A DNA stretch of 32,454 bases, taken from positions 1-32,454 of the forward strand of contig CANREL010000011.1 in NCBI GenBank assembly GCA_947629655.1. The letters run 5' to 3'. Shown in pieces: positions 1-7,774 of the stretch (position 1 is the first letter of the stretch; each line of letters starts with the position of its first letter). The position numbers were made by a program, and so were the translations under genes. This stretch comes from an uncultured Bacilli bacterium (GTDB taxonomy: Bacteria; Bacillota_I; Bacilli_A; RF39; UBA660). The notes below the pieces were generated by a model. The model saw only the letters and a program-made list of their open reading frames with translations. It searched no databases and was not told the origin of the DNA.

Positions 1-477
1 GGAAATAGTACAGATCCAAAAGGCATGTTAGATGATTTATTAAAATATATTCAAAATGAAGATATTAAATCAGAAGACGATGTAAGAATATTTATGGTGT
101 TAGATACAGACTTAGATGATAGAAGAATAAATGAGATAAAAGAAATACAAGGAAAATGTTTAGAAAACAATATTGAAATAATTACATCAGCTCCAACATT
201 TGAAATATGGTATTTATTACACTATAGAAAAAATAAATTAAAATTTAATAATAGCCAAGATGTTAAAAAAGAAATAGGGAAGGTAAACGGAGCATATTCA
301 GAGACTATGAATATGTATAGTATTATAAAAAACTATACTAGTGAAGCTAGAACAATTGCTAAATCTTTAGAACAAAGAGCTATTAGTGATGGTGATGAAT
401 TAATAAAGGCGAATCCGCATACTAGTGTACACAGAATCTTAGATGCAATAGATGAGTTTAATAAATCAAATGATTAA
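1..477 (+). CDS. RloB/AbiLii-family protein, 5' end outside window
   Basis: The frame is open from base 1, so the N-terminus lies outside the window and the ATG at 25 is probably internal. The visible part has the acidic strand motif VLDTDLDD, followed by TSAPTFEIWYLLHY. That segment matches the conserved 'SNPxFExWxLLHF' block of RloB/AbiLii proteins, and the NPHTSVHRIL segment near the C-terminus also fits. RloB proteins are regarded as TOPRIM/OLD-like nucleases that work with an AAA ATPase (RloA or AbiLi) in abortive-infection defence. I infer that the ATPase partner lies just upstream of the window. A 93-aa gene follows 15 bases downstream and may be cotranscribed. The family call rests on motif recall, not on an alignment. 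Confidence 0.72.
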   Translation, partial: GNSTDPKGMLDDLLKYIQNEDIKSEDDVRIFMVLDTDLDDRRINEIKEIQGKCLENNIEIITSAPTFEIWYLLHYRKNKLKFNNSQDVKKEIGKVNGAYSETMNMYSIIKNYTSEARTIAKSLEQRAISDGDELIKANPHTSVHRILDAIDEFNKSND

Positions 478-492
478 GGAAGTGATAAAATT

Positions 493-774
493 ATGAATAG
501 AAAGCAAATTATTGAAGAAATAGATTTAATTATTAAACTTATTAATGAAAATTATACATCTACTAAAGCAAAACCAAATGTAAATGTTTTAATAAAACTA
601 AAAGAGTGCATTATTAATAATTCTAAACAGGTCCCTGTGAAAAAAAAACAATTGAGCAAATTAATAGATATTGTCGAAGAATTAACAGTTAAGTTTTCTA
701 AAACTGAAAATGAAAAATCATTAAATCACGTTAAAGCATTCATTTGTAGAGACATTTTAGATAAGATTAAATAA
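493..774 (+). CDS. hypothetical protein, 93 aa, downstream of RloB-like gene
   Basis: I do not recognise this protein. The ATG is preceded by AAGGAAGTG at a good distance and lies 15 bases after the RloB-like stop, so the two are probably cotranscribed. It is a lysine-rich, helical, soluble-looking protein with no signal peptide or membrane segment. It reads as two helical stretches, about residues 3-40 and 50-92. An A9 run (640-648) encodes part of a KKK stretch. Its position suggests an accessory of the defence operon or mobile island, but nothing in the sequence gives a function. A 9-1-9 all-AT inverted repeat (767-785) overlaps the stop codon. Confidence 0.6.
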   Translation: MNRKQIIEEIDLIIKLINENYTSTKAKPNVNVLIKLKECIINNSKQVPVKKKQLSKLIDIVEELTVKFSKTENEKSLNHVKAFICRDILDKIK

Positions 775-1171
775 TAATTATTTAAATGATTTGATATAAA
801 GATAATTGTATGGTACTATGATTATTCGAGAAAAAATGGTAATACATTTTTGCATGGGTACTATCTTAAGTAATGGATCCACATTTTTCTTTTTAATAGA
901 AAATAACTAGAATCTTATTTTAAACTCTAGTTATTTTTTTTATATTATTGTCCATCTATTATGATAAAAAATATAGTTGTATTTGTTTTTTCATTTGTGT
1001 TTCTCTTGAAGAATAGATATATAGTTATTATCATAATAGTCATTTTTCTTAATTATTGCTATAAGACTTATTTCTAACCTTAAATGTTAAGTTTTTAAAG
1101 TTTTCATTTTTTGTCTCATCGGTAACTAAGTCGTTTTGTCTTATGGAAGAATTAATTGATAATACCAAGTA
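775..1171. other. gene-poor junction region
   Basis: About 400 bases with no convincing gene. It contains the terminator at 901-941 and the octamer GGTACTAT twice (812-819 and 857-864). From about 945 the sequence is AT-rich and unassigned up to the abrupt, unusually GC-rich start of the amidase remnant at about 1172. No tRNA, integrase or clear terminal inverted repeat was found, so the mechanism of the junction is unresolved. Confidence 0.5.
901..941 (+). terminator. Rho-independent terminator
   Basis: An 11-bp perfect stem (901-911 with 926-936, AAATAACTAGA and its complement) has a 14-base loop and is followed by a T run to 941. It would end the RloB-like operon. The A-rich left arm could let it work in both directions. 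Confidence 0.75.
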
Positions 1172-2347
1172 GTGCGAGGCGGCGAGGGGGCCGAAATTGT
1201 ATATCCTTTACGCACATCCGAAGAATTGCCTAAATCTATTCTTGAAGCAATAGGGGAAGAAGGTCAAATCATGCGTAAGGTTTACCAAAGAGTTTTACCA
1301 GAAAATCCTTCACAAGATTATTACTATATCATGCGTGAGACACCTAATACAACGGCTTTATTAATTGAATATGGTTTTATTGATAATCCTAATGATATTG
1401 TTAAATTACAGAATAACTTAACTGATTATGCTGAAGCTGTTGTTCGTGCTGTTACAAATTACATTGGTGTACAATATGTGGCACCTGATGGTACTGTAGG
1501 TGAAGGTAATACATATACAGTTAAAGCAGGTGATACTTTATATGGTATTGCTAATCGATATGGCATAACAGTTGACGAATTAAAGTCATATAACAATTTA
1601 ACTTCTAATAATCTTCGCATAGGACAAGTACTCAGAATTCCAACTGATAATTCTGATAACAATAACAACAATACCGGTGATACTACTAATCCTAACAATC
1701 CTGGTAATAATGGTAACATTGAGTACATTGTTGTAGCAGGGGATAACTTATATACCATTGCCCAAAGATATGGTGTAGATGTTGTTGACATCATTAATTT
1801 AAATAATTTATCAAGTACAGTTTTAACGCCTGGACAGGTTTTACTAATACCTTCTCCTTCATCATCACTTCCAACGTATACGACATATGTTGTCAAACCT
1901 GGTGATACTTTATATGCGATAGCTAATAGTTACGGTGTTACAGTCGATGAGATAAAGAGTTTAAATAATTTAACTTCTGATATTTTAAGTATTGGTCAAA
2001 CTCTTCAAATTCCAACTGATAAAACCATAACTGAAACTAATTACGAAGTTTATACTGTTAAACCAGGTGATACTTTGTATGCGATAGCTAATCGTTATGG
2101 TGTCACAGTTGATGAAATAAAGAGATTGAATAATTTGACTTCTAATCTTTTAAGTGTTGGCCAACGTCTTCAAATACCACTTGATTCAACGACTTCATCG
2201 ACATTTGTCTACACTGTTAAAAGAGGAGACACTTTATACAATATTGCCAACAGTTTTAATGTTACTGTTGATGAGATTAGAGCATTGAACAACTTGACAA
2301 GTACACTTTTGACAATTGGTCAAGAACTTTTCATACCACAAAAATAA
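1172..2347 (+). CDS. 5'-truncated N-acetylmuramoyl-L-alanine amidase with five LysM domains (probable pseudogene)
   Basis: Residues 1-100 match the second half of an Amidase_3 catalytic domain: RGGEGAEIVYPLR, then ALLIEYGFIDNPND, which carries the late catalytic Glu. The first half, with most of the zinc ligands, is absent. The frame begins at a GTG with no ribosome-binding site, and an in-frame TAA lies only four codons upstream (1160-1162). Five LysM peptidoglycan-binding repeats follow at about residues 114-158, 183-227, 237-281, 293-336 and 346-389, joined by N/G/T-rich linkers, the longest at 159-182. An intact homologue would be a secreted zinc amidase that cuts the glycan-peptide bond of peptidoglycan. 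This copy cannot be active as it stands. I infer that an insertion or deletion upstream removed its 5' end; an assembly join is the alternative. Confidence 0.85.
   Translation: MRGGEGAEIVYPLRTSEELPKSILEAIGEEGQIMRKVYQRVLPENPSQDYYYIMRETPNTTALLIEYGFIDNPNDIVKLQNNLTDYAEAVVRAVTNYIGVQYVAPDGTVGEGNTYTVKAGDTLYGIANRYGITVDELKSYNNLTSNNLRIGQVLRIPTDNSDNNNNNTGDTTNPNNPGNNGNIEYIVVAGDNLYTIAQRYGVDVVDIINLNNLSSTVLTPGQVLLIPSPSSSLPTYTTYVVKPGDTLYAIANSYGVTVDEIKSLNNLTSDILSIGQTLQIPTDKTITETNYEVYTVKPGDTLYAIANRYGVTVDEIKRLNNLTSNLLSVGQRLQIPLDSTTSSTFVYTVKRGDTLYNIANSFNVTVDEIRALNNLTSTLLTIGQELFIPQK
1511..2338 (+). repeat. five tandem LysM-coding repeats
   Basis: Each unit of about 135 bases encodes a LysM of the form YTVKxGDTLYxIANxYGVTVDEI...NNLTS..L.IGQ.L.IP. 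Units 3 and 4 are the most alike at DNA level, sharing long runs around the GDTLYAIAN and GVTVDEIK segments. Unit 2 is the most diverged (VVAGDNLYTIAQRYGVDV). Confidence 0.85.
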
Positions 2348-2372
2348 CAACCTTATGGTTGTTTTCTTTTTT
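2346..2372 (+). terminator. Rho-independent terminator after the amidase remnant
   Basis: A 7-bp stem AACAACC (2346-2352) with GGTTGTT (2357-2363) has a TTAT loop and is followed by TTCTTTTTT. It overlaps the stop codon. Confidence 0.75.
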
Positions 2373-2414
2373 CACACTATTTTCACAAAAGACATTTATA
2401 ATTCATTATAGTTG

Positions 2415-2423
2415 TGCTATAAT
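2415..2423 (+). promoter_or_regulatory. extended -10 promoter for the thioredoxin-like gene
   Basis: TGC-TATAAT (2415-2423) is a full extended -10. No good -35 is visible. A second TGG-TATACT at 2467-2475 would start transcription on top of the AGGAGGG ribosome-binding site (2481-2487), so the upstream site is preferred. Confidence 0.5.
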
Positions 2424-2494
2424 ATTGGCATTTATTAAGTATTTATTGTTGTTGATGTGATTTCTGTGGTATACTTTGATAGGAGGGTAAAGAT

Positions 2495-3088
2495 ATGAAG
2501 AAGTTATGGAGTAAATTATTTATTTTATTATTAGCATTTACTATTGCTGTTCCAACTCTTGCATTTGCTGAAGATGAGGAAGAGGTAACAGATGAAGAAA
2601 ATGTTGAAGAAACTGAAGAAACTGTAACGAAAGATCCAGTCACAATTTATTTTTTTAGAGGAGAAGGATGTCCTCATTGTGCTGAAGCAGAAGAATGGTT
2701 TGAATCAATTGAAGAAGAGTATGGTGATTATTTCGACATTCAAGACTATGAAGTTTGGTATGATGAATCTAATAAAGAATTAATGAATTCCGTTGCTGAA
2801 TACATGGGTAGAAATACTGATAATCTTGGAGTTCCATACATGATTATCGGTGAACATGATTACTCTGGATTTGATGCTAAAGACACAGATACAATTCTTA
2901 ATTACATAAAAGAAGAGTATGAAAAAAATCCATCAGATAGAGCCCAAATCGTTCCAACTGTCATTGAAGAAACGGGTTGGGGTGAAGAAGAAGATACTAA
3001 AATGAGAGATTTAATCGTCGGTTTAGTATTAGTTGCTATTATTGTTGGACTTGTCGTTGTCATAATTAAAGCACGAAAAGAAGATTAA
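2495..3088 (+). CDS. membrane-tethered thioredoxin-like protein (CPHC active site)
   Basis: The 197-aa product has a signal peptide (about 1-25, ending near TLAFA), an acidic Glu-rich linker (26-46), a thioredoxin-like domain (about 48-142) and a C-terminal membrane helix (about 173-192) with a short basic tail. The redox motif is C59-P-H-C62 after FFRGEG, and a likely cis-proline loop, GVPYMI, has Pro114. CPHC is the DsbA-type dithiol, so the protein is inferred to act outside the cytoplasm as a thiol-disulfide oxidoreductase anchored at its C-terminus. Partner and substrate are unknown. The ATG follows AGGAGGG by 7 bases. A 52-aa membrane peptide gene follows at once and is probably cotranscribed. 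Confidence 0.8.
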   Translation: MKKLWSKLFILLLAFTIAVPTLAFAEDEEEVTDEENVEETEETVTKDPVTIYFFRGEGCPHCAEAEEWFESIEEEYGDYFDIQDYEVWYDESNKELMNSVAEYMGRNTDNLGVPYMIIGEHDYSGFDAKDTDTILNYIKEEYEKNPSDRAQIVPTVIEETGWGEEEDTKMRDLIVGLVLVAIIVGLVVVIIKARKED

Positions 3089-3110
3089 TATTGTTTTGGA
3101 GATGATGTTG

Positions 3111-3269
3111 ATGAAGAAACTCGGATTTATATTATTGACATCATTATTACTTCCTACTCTTTATGAAGGTAGAAAGTATTATGTTTATGCTAAGATGGTC
3201 AATAAGTATGAAAGAGATAATTGTAATATGAAAGAAAATCTTTTCCATAAAATAAGTAATTTAATATAA
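3111..3269 (+). CDS. small membrane or secreted peptide, 52 aa
   Basis: This short frame is supported by GGAG (3098-3101) nine bases before the ATG at 3111; in-frame ATGs at 3102 and 3105 sit too close to that site. The product starts MKKLGFILLTSLLLPTLYEG, which is a positive N-terminus plus one hydrophobic segment, and continues as a basic, tyrosine-rich tail with one Cys. It lies 22 bases after the thioredoxin-like gene, and its stop codon overlaps a strong terminator, as expected for the last gene of a two-gene operon. Function unknown; it could be a partner of the CPHC protein. Confidence 0.5.
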   Translation: MKKLGFILLTSLLLPTLYEGRKYYVYAKMVNKYERDNCNMKENLFHKISNLI

Positions 3270-3301
3270 AGATATCAAAATTTTTAATTGATATCTTTTT
3301 T
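3268..3301 (+). terminator. Rho-independent terminator
   Basis: An 11-bp perfect stem AAAGATATCAA (3268-3278) with TTGATATCTTT (3288-3298) runs into a T tract. It overlaps the stop of the 52-aa gene. Confidence 0.8.
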
Positions 3302-3302
3302 G

Positions 3303-3311
3303 TGTTATTAT
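3303..3311 (+). promoter_or_regulatory. possible extended -10 promoter for the P-type ATPase
   Basis: TGT-TATTAT lies 25 bases before the ATG and directly after the preceding terminator. No -35 is visible because the upstream bases are the terminator stem. Confidence 0.35.
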
Positions 3312-3336
3312 ATATAGTAGAGTAGAGTGTGATATC

Positions 3337-5691
3337 ATGAAGAAGAAAAAGATTAATGAAAATGTTACAGAGATAGATGTGGATAAAGGTCTTAGTACTC
3401 AACAAGTAAATAGTCGTATTAAAAGGGGATTGGTAAATAAGAGTAGTACATCAACGACTAAAACTATTCCTCAGATTATTAAGACTAATTTATTTACTTT
3501 GTTCAATTTGATCAATTTTGTTTTAGCTCTGTTGTTAATATGGGTTAAATCATATGAAAATACTATTTTTGTAGTGGTTGCCATCATCAATTTAATAATT
3601 GGAATAGTTAATGAGATACGTGCTAAAATCGTTGTTGATAAATTGTCATTATTGGTATCTAGTAAAGCTTTAGTTGTTCGTAATGGAAAAGAAGTTGAAA
3701 TCGATATGAATGATGTCGTCTTAGATGATATCATAATTTTAAATTCGGGTTGTCAGGTCGTCGTTGACAGTGCAGTTTTAGAAGGAGAAGTTGAAGTTAA
3801 TCAATCTTTTGTAACTGGCGAAGAAAAAGCTGTTTTTAAACAGGTTGGTGATACGATTCTTTCTGGTAGTTTTATCATTAGTGGTAGATGTAAGAGTCAA
3901 GCTATCAAAGTAGGAGATGAGAGTTATACTTCTAAAATATCTACAGATGTCAAGTTCATAAAGAAAATCAATTCAGAGATACTCAGATCATTTAATTTAA
4001 TCATTAAAATAATTACTTTTATCATCATTCCTTTTGGACTTATCACTTTTTATAAACATTTGAATATACTAAATATAAATTTAAAAGATACAGTTATTGC
4101 GACAGTGGCATCAATAGATGGAATGATACCTAATGGTTTAATTCTTTTAACTAGTACAGTCATGGCAGTTAGTGTCATAAAGCTTCATAAATATAATGTA
4201 TTAGTTCAAGAGTTGTATTGCCTTGAAACATTAGCTAGAGTAGATGTCATTTGTCTTGATAAAACAGGGACTTTGACTGAGGGAAAGATGGAAGTTTATG
4301 ATGTCATACCATATCGTAAACATTCTGTTAATGAAATTGAAAACGCTACTAGTAATGTCATGGATTACTTAAAGGATGATAATGCGACGAGTGTGGCTTT
4401 GCGACATAAATTTGATAGTAAAAGTGAATGGAAGGGTGTCGAAAAAATTCATTTTTCATCGAAGAGAAAGTTTTCAGGTGCAACTTTTGAAAATGAAGGT
4501 ACTTATTTGATAGGAGCTTCTGAGTATTTATTGAAAACGCAATATAATAGTGTCAAGAAGATAATAGATAAATACGCTAATAATTATCGCGTTTTATTAG
4601 TTGTTCATACTGATAAAAAAATAATAGATGATGAAGTTCCTGAAAAGGTACAAATTTTAGGTTTTATTCTCTTACAAGATAAAGTTAGAAAGAGTGCTAA
4701 AAAGACTTTGAACTATTTTGAGAACCAAGGAGTAAAAGTTAAAATCGTATCAGGAGATAGTATAGTAACGATTACAAATATTGCTAATCGTTTGGAAATA
4801 GATGATATTAAAGCTATTGATATGACAGATGTCAAAGATGAAGAGATAGCTAAATTAGTTGATGAATATAATGTTTTTGGACGCGTTAGACCAGAACAGA
4901 AGAAAATTATTATTCAAGAGTTACAGAAGATGGGACATACTGTAGCGATGACGGGTGATGGAGTCAATGATGTTTTAGCTCTTCGTGAAGCTGATTGTAG
5001 TATTGCCATAGCTAGTGGTAGTGATGCTGCTAAGAATGTCAGTCAATTAGTACTTTTGGATTCCAATTTTGATTCTTTACCAAAAGTTGTTTTGGAAGGA
5101 AGAAAGACGATTAATAATATTGAAAAGTCATCATCTCTGTTCTTGACAAAGACGATTTATGCAGTAGCGCTAGTTGTACTTTTTCTATTTCTTCCATATG
5201 TATATCCATTTTCGTCAATTCAATTAACGCTCATAAGTCTTTTAACAATTGGTATTCCATCTTTTTACTTAGGGTTACAACCCAATGATGACATCGTCAA
5301 GAAAGGCTTTTTTAAAAATATCATCAGTAATAGTTTACCAGGTGGTTTGACCATGATTTTTAACGTCATAGCTATTGTCATCGTATCTTCAATATTGGGT
5401 GTTGACAGTTCATTAGTTTCAACTATGTGTGTGTTCATGGCTGGTACAGTTGGTTTTGTCTTGTTATATAAGTTGTCATTACCATTCAATTTGGGAAGAA
5501 AAATTTTATTTGGTAGTATGTTAACTCTATTCATAATTTCAGTAATATTCTTTAGAAATGTTTTTGACATTGCATTATTAACACCATATTTTATGATTTT
5601 GTACGTCACTTTAGCTATTTTATCAATCATTTCGTTTAAATATTTAACGATGGGCATAGATAAATTGTTGCATAAAAAAGATTCAAGGTAA
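3337..5691 (+). CDS. P-type cation-transporting ATPase, CtpE/YfgQ-like
   Basis: The 784-aa product carries the P-type ATPase order: two N-terminal membrane helices (about 50-95), an actuator domain with TGEE at 160-163 (usually TGES), two more helices (about 220-285), the phosphorylation motif D308-KTGTLTEG, a nucleotide-binding domain, the hinge TGDGVND at 539-545, and about six C-terminal helices (from about 600). GMIPNGLILLTS in the fourth helix and ETLARVDVICLDKTGT resemble the CtpE/YfgQ subgroup, linked to calcium transport in some actinobacteria. The helix-4 motif here is P265-N266-G, where relatives I recall have PEG. Substitution of an ion-binding Glu would bear on specificity. No heavy-metal-binding domain is present. 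It converges on the AAA operon across a shared terminator. Confidence 0.85.
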   Translation: MKKKKINENVTEIDVDKGLSTQQVNSRIKRGLVNKSSTSTTKTIPQIIKTNLFTLFNLINFVLALLLIWVKSYENTIFVVVAIINLIIGIVNEIRAKIVVDKLSLLVSSKALVVRNGKEVEIDMNDVVLDDIIILNSGCQVVVDSAVLEGEVEVNQSFVTGEEKAVFKQVGDTILSGSFIISGRCKSQAIKVGDESYTSKISTDVKFIKKINSEILRSFNLIIKIITFIIIPFGLITFYKHLNILNINLKDTVIATVASIDGMIPNGLILLTSTVMAVSVIKLHKYNVLVQELYCLETLARVDVICLDKTGTLTEGKMEVYDVIPYRKHSVNEIENATSNVMDYLKDDNATSVALRHKFDSKSEWKGVEKIHFSSKRKFSGATFENEGTYLIGASEYLLKTQYNSVKKIIDKYANNYRVLLVVHTDKKIIDDEVPEKVQILGFILLQDKVRKSAKKTLNYFENQGVKVKIVSGDSIVTITNIANRLEIDDIKAIDMTDVKDEEIAKLVDEYNVFGRVRPEQKKIIIQELQKMGHTVAMTGDGVNDVLALREADCSIAIASGSDAAKNVSQLVLLDSNFDSLPKVVLEGRKTINNIEKSSSLFLTKTIYAVALVVLFLFLPYVYPFSSIQLTLISLLTIGIPSFYLGLQPNDDIVKKGFFKNIISNSLPGGLTMIFNVIAIVIVSSILGVDSSLVSTMCVFMAGTVGFVLLYKLSLPFNLGRKILFGSMLTLFIISVIFFRNVFDIALLTPYFMILYVTLAILSIISFKYLTMGIDKLLHKKDSR

Positions 5692-5709
5692 TTACTTGAA
5701 TCTTTTATA
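5674..5709. terminator. bidirectional terminator between convergent genes
   Basis: A 12-bp perfect stem AAAAGATTCAAG (5676-5687) with CTTGAATCTTTT (5695-5706) has a 7-base loop. A and T runs on the two sides serve both strands. It overlaps both stop codons (5689-5691 plus strand, 5705-5707 minus strand). Confidence 0.85.
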
Positions 5710-7333
5710 TTACATCGAGGCTTTCAATGTCGTTTTTATTTTTGTCATCTTTGTTATCTTTATTATCTTCGTTACTTTCCTTTGTCTTTTCATCAGTAGA
5801 AGTCAAAGTATTGTTAGCGCTTCCACTCGCTTGATCAACTTTTGATGCATGAATAGTTCTATCTTTTGCCCATTCTCTAATACTTTCAATTTTTTCTTTG
5901 TTAGTTGAATACATTGAAATACTCTTTTTAAAGGCATCATATACAACTTCTTCAGATAGTTCCAAAACACCAGCGATGTTACGATAAGCGATATCACGAA
6001 TGATTGACTCAATATCAGAACCACTGAAGTTTTCTGTTATTTGAACTATTTTATCAATAAATTCTTCTTTGGCTTCGACACCTAAGTATCTGGCAAGATA
6101 TAGAGTAATTATTTCTTTTCGTTCCTCTTTATTTGGTAGATCGACAAAGAACATTTCATCAAATCTTCCTTTTCTCAACAATTCAGCTGGTAATTCTTTG
6201 ACATTGTTAGCTGTCGCTACGACGAAGACATCTTTTGGACATTCTTGAAGCCAGAAGAGGAATTGACCAATCAAGCGGGTCGTAACACCACTGGAATCAC
6301 TTCCACCACCAGATAGACCTTTTTCAATTTCATCAATCCAAAGAATACAAGGTGATACGTGTTCTGCTGTTTCGAAAGCTTCTTTTAATTGTTGTTCACT
6401 TTGACCGACATATCTTCCTTGAATAGTTGCGAAATCTAGTCGGTATAGTGGTCTTTTCCAACGGACGGCGATGGCTTTAGCAGATAAACTTTTTCCACAA
6501 CCAGGAACACCCATCAATAGAATTCCACGTGGAGGTCTGATACCTCTTTTTTTCATCTCTTCACGTTTTTCAGGATTTAATAATTTTTCTTTTTCATCAA
6601 GCCAGGTCTTTAATCCCTCTAAACCACCATAGGCGATATCTTCTTCTACTTGAATTTTTTCAAGACCATTTATATTAGAGAATAAACTATCTTTAGCAAA
6701 TTTTAAATCGATTAAATCTTCTTTTAAAAGACTTCCTTTAGCTATTAAAGAAGATATGACATTTTTTACTTCGATCTTACTAATTCCTAAAAGAATATTA
6801 GCAGCTTCTTTGACGTCGTTGACGTCCCAACCGATTTGAATTTGATTTTGATATGGTCTAATGTTTTCAATAATTATATTGAATAGTTCTTCTTCATTTG
6901 GTAAGTCTAAGTCAATGACCATTCCTTGTCTTTGTAGTTGAATCCAGATAGGAGCAGCGGTAATTATGATAATACTTGAGGATTTTTGTTCAGCTAAGCT
7001 AGTTATGTCAACTAGATATCTAGCTGTAAAAGTTTCACTATCAAGTTCAGATACATCACTTAAAACATAGATTTGGTTCTCACTCGTTTTCAATTCTTCA
7101 ACGATGAAATCTAAAGCCCCCATCATAAGTTTTTCATTACTATAAACTTCACCAGTATTTATATTGGTAAATCCTTTAGACATAGAGTGAACTTTTATGT
7201 TCATATTAGTCTCTTTTGATATCTCTGATAATAATTCTAAAGATCGACCCTTTTCAATAGTATGTATTCCAATTAAAGGAATTCTAGCTAGTAAGTATTG
7301 GGTTAATAATTTTTTGGTATCATTATAATTCAT
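5705..7333 (-). CDS. Ycf46-like AAA+ ATPase
   Basis: The 542-aa product has an N-terminal region (1-220) like that of Ycf46 proteins: a 'LLARIPLIGIHTIEKGRSLELL' type opening (given here as family resemblance; residues 13-35) and an inactive-looking first nucleotide-binding-like fold. A full AAA+ module follows: Walker A GVPGCGKS (275-282), Walker B with D334-E335, sensor 1 in VVATANN (Asn376), arginine-finger segment LRKGRFD (386-392) and sensor-2-region GSD (438-440). The tail (505-540) is a lysine/aspartate/asparagine-rich disordered stretch. AAA+ proteins of this kind use ATP hydrolysis to remodel partner proteins; no substrate is known for Ycf46-like members. It is the last gene of a four-gene minus-strand operon, behind AGGAGG. 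The partners strongly suggest a dedicated complex, inferred. Confidence 0.82.
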   Translation of the reverse strand: MNYNDTKKLLTQYLLARIPLIGIHTIEKGRSLELLSEISKETNMNIKVHSMSKGFTNINTGEVYSNEKLMMGALDFIVEELKTSENQIYVLSDVSELDSETFTARYLVDITSLAEQKSSSIIIITAAPIWIQLQRQGMVIDLDLPNEEELFNIIIENIRPYQNQIQIGWDVNDVKEAANILLGISKIEVKNVISSLIAKGSLLKEDLIDLKFAKDSLFSNINGLEKIQVEEDIAYGGLEGLKTWLDEKEKLLNPEKREEMKKRGIRPPRGILLMGVPGCGKSLSAKAIAVRWKRPLYRLDFATIQGRYVGQSEQQLKEAFETAEHVSPCILWIDEIEKGLSGGGSDSSGVTTRLIGQFLFWLQECPKDVFVVATANNVKELPAELLRKGRFDEMFFVDLPNKEERKEIITLYLARYLGVEAKEEFIDKIVQITENFSGSDIESIIRDIAYRNIAGVLELSEEVVYDAFKKSISMYSTNKEKIESIREWAKDRTIHASKVDQASGSANNTLTSTDEKTKESNEDNKDNKDDKNKNDIESLDVI

Positions 7334-7342
7334 AAAATCCTC

Positions 7343-7774
7343 CTAAGCATTAAAATCTATATTTTGAACAATCATCAATATTTCATTATTGTTACAATTA
7401 GCATAACTATTTCTTATCGATTGATTCATCTCATTACCAAATGCTTTAATATTGGTTAATAATTGTTCTTTGACATTGTCATCGAAATGTTTAACTGATG
7501 CTAGTTTTTTAGCAAAGACAATTTCTTTTTTTAGATCATTTAATTCAATGGCAATACTATCTTTATTTTGATTTATAGTTTTACTCTTTAAAAGAAAGTT
7601 ATCTAAAGAGTTATTTAGTCGATAATTTATTACTTTTACAATATGATTTAAATATCTAACTTTCATATTTCCTTGATAATCAATATTACTATTATTGATC
7701 ATGTTAATGGGTTCATCAGAAATGGGCATTGTCTTCAATTTATCAAAATATTCTATCCATTGGTAATAGGTCAT
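7343..7774 (-). CDS. hypothetical helical protein in the AAA+ operon, 143 aa
   Basis: Not recognised. The protein is predicted soluble and mostly helical, with a charged heptad-like middle (about residues 70-125) and no membrane segment. It opens with an aromatic MTYYQWIEYFDKL segment. Its ATG overlaps the upstream stop (ATGA), with AGGAG ahead of it, and the AAA+ gene begins 9 bases beyond its own stop. This indicates translational coupling and a fixed-ratio complex. It may be an adaptor or substrate-binding subunit of the ATPase, inferred from position only. Confidence 0.7.
   Translation of the reverse strand: MTYYQWIEYFDKLKTMPISDEPINMINNSNIDYQGNMKVRYLNHIVKVINYRLNNSLDNFLLKSKTINQNKDSIAIELNDLKKEIVFAKKLASVKHFDDNVKEQLLTNIKAFGNEMNQSIRNSYANCNNNEILMIVQNIDFNA

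Noticed and set aside
640..648. A9 run in the 93-aa gene as a phase-variation tract
   Set aside because: A runs of this size are expected in such AT-rich DNA, and it encodes ordinary lysines; not comparable with the G8 runs.
1459..1896. Long antisense open frame across the LysM region
   Set aside because: It is the shadow of a repetitive coding region; the plus-strand LysM pattern is unmistakable and no ribosome site or family match supports the reverse frame.
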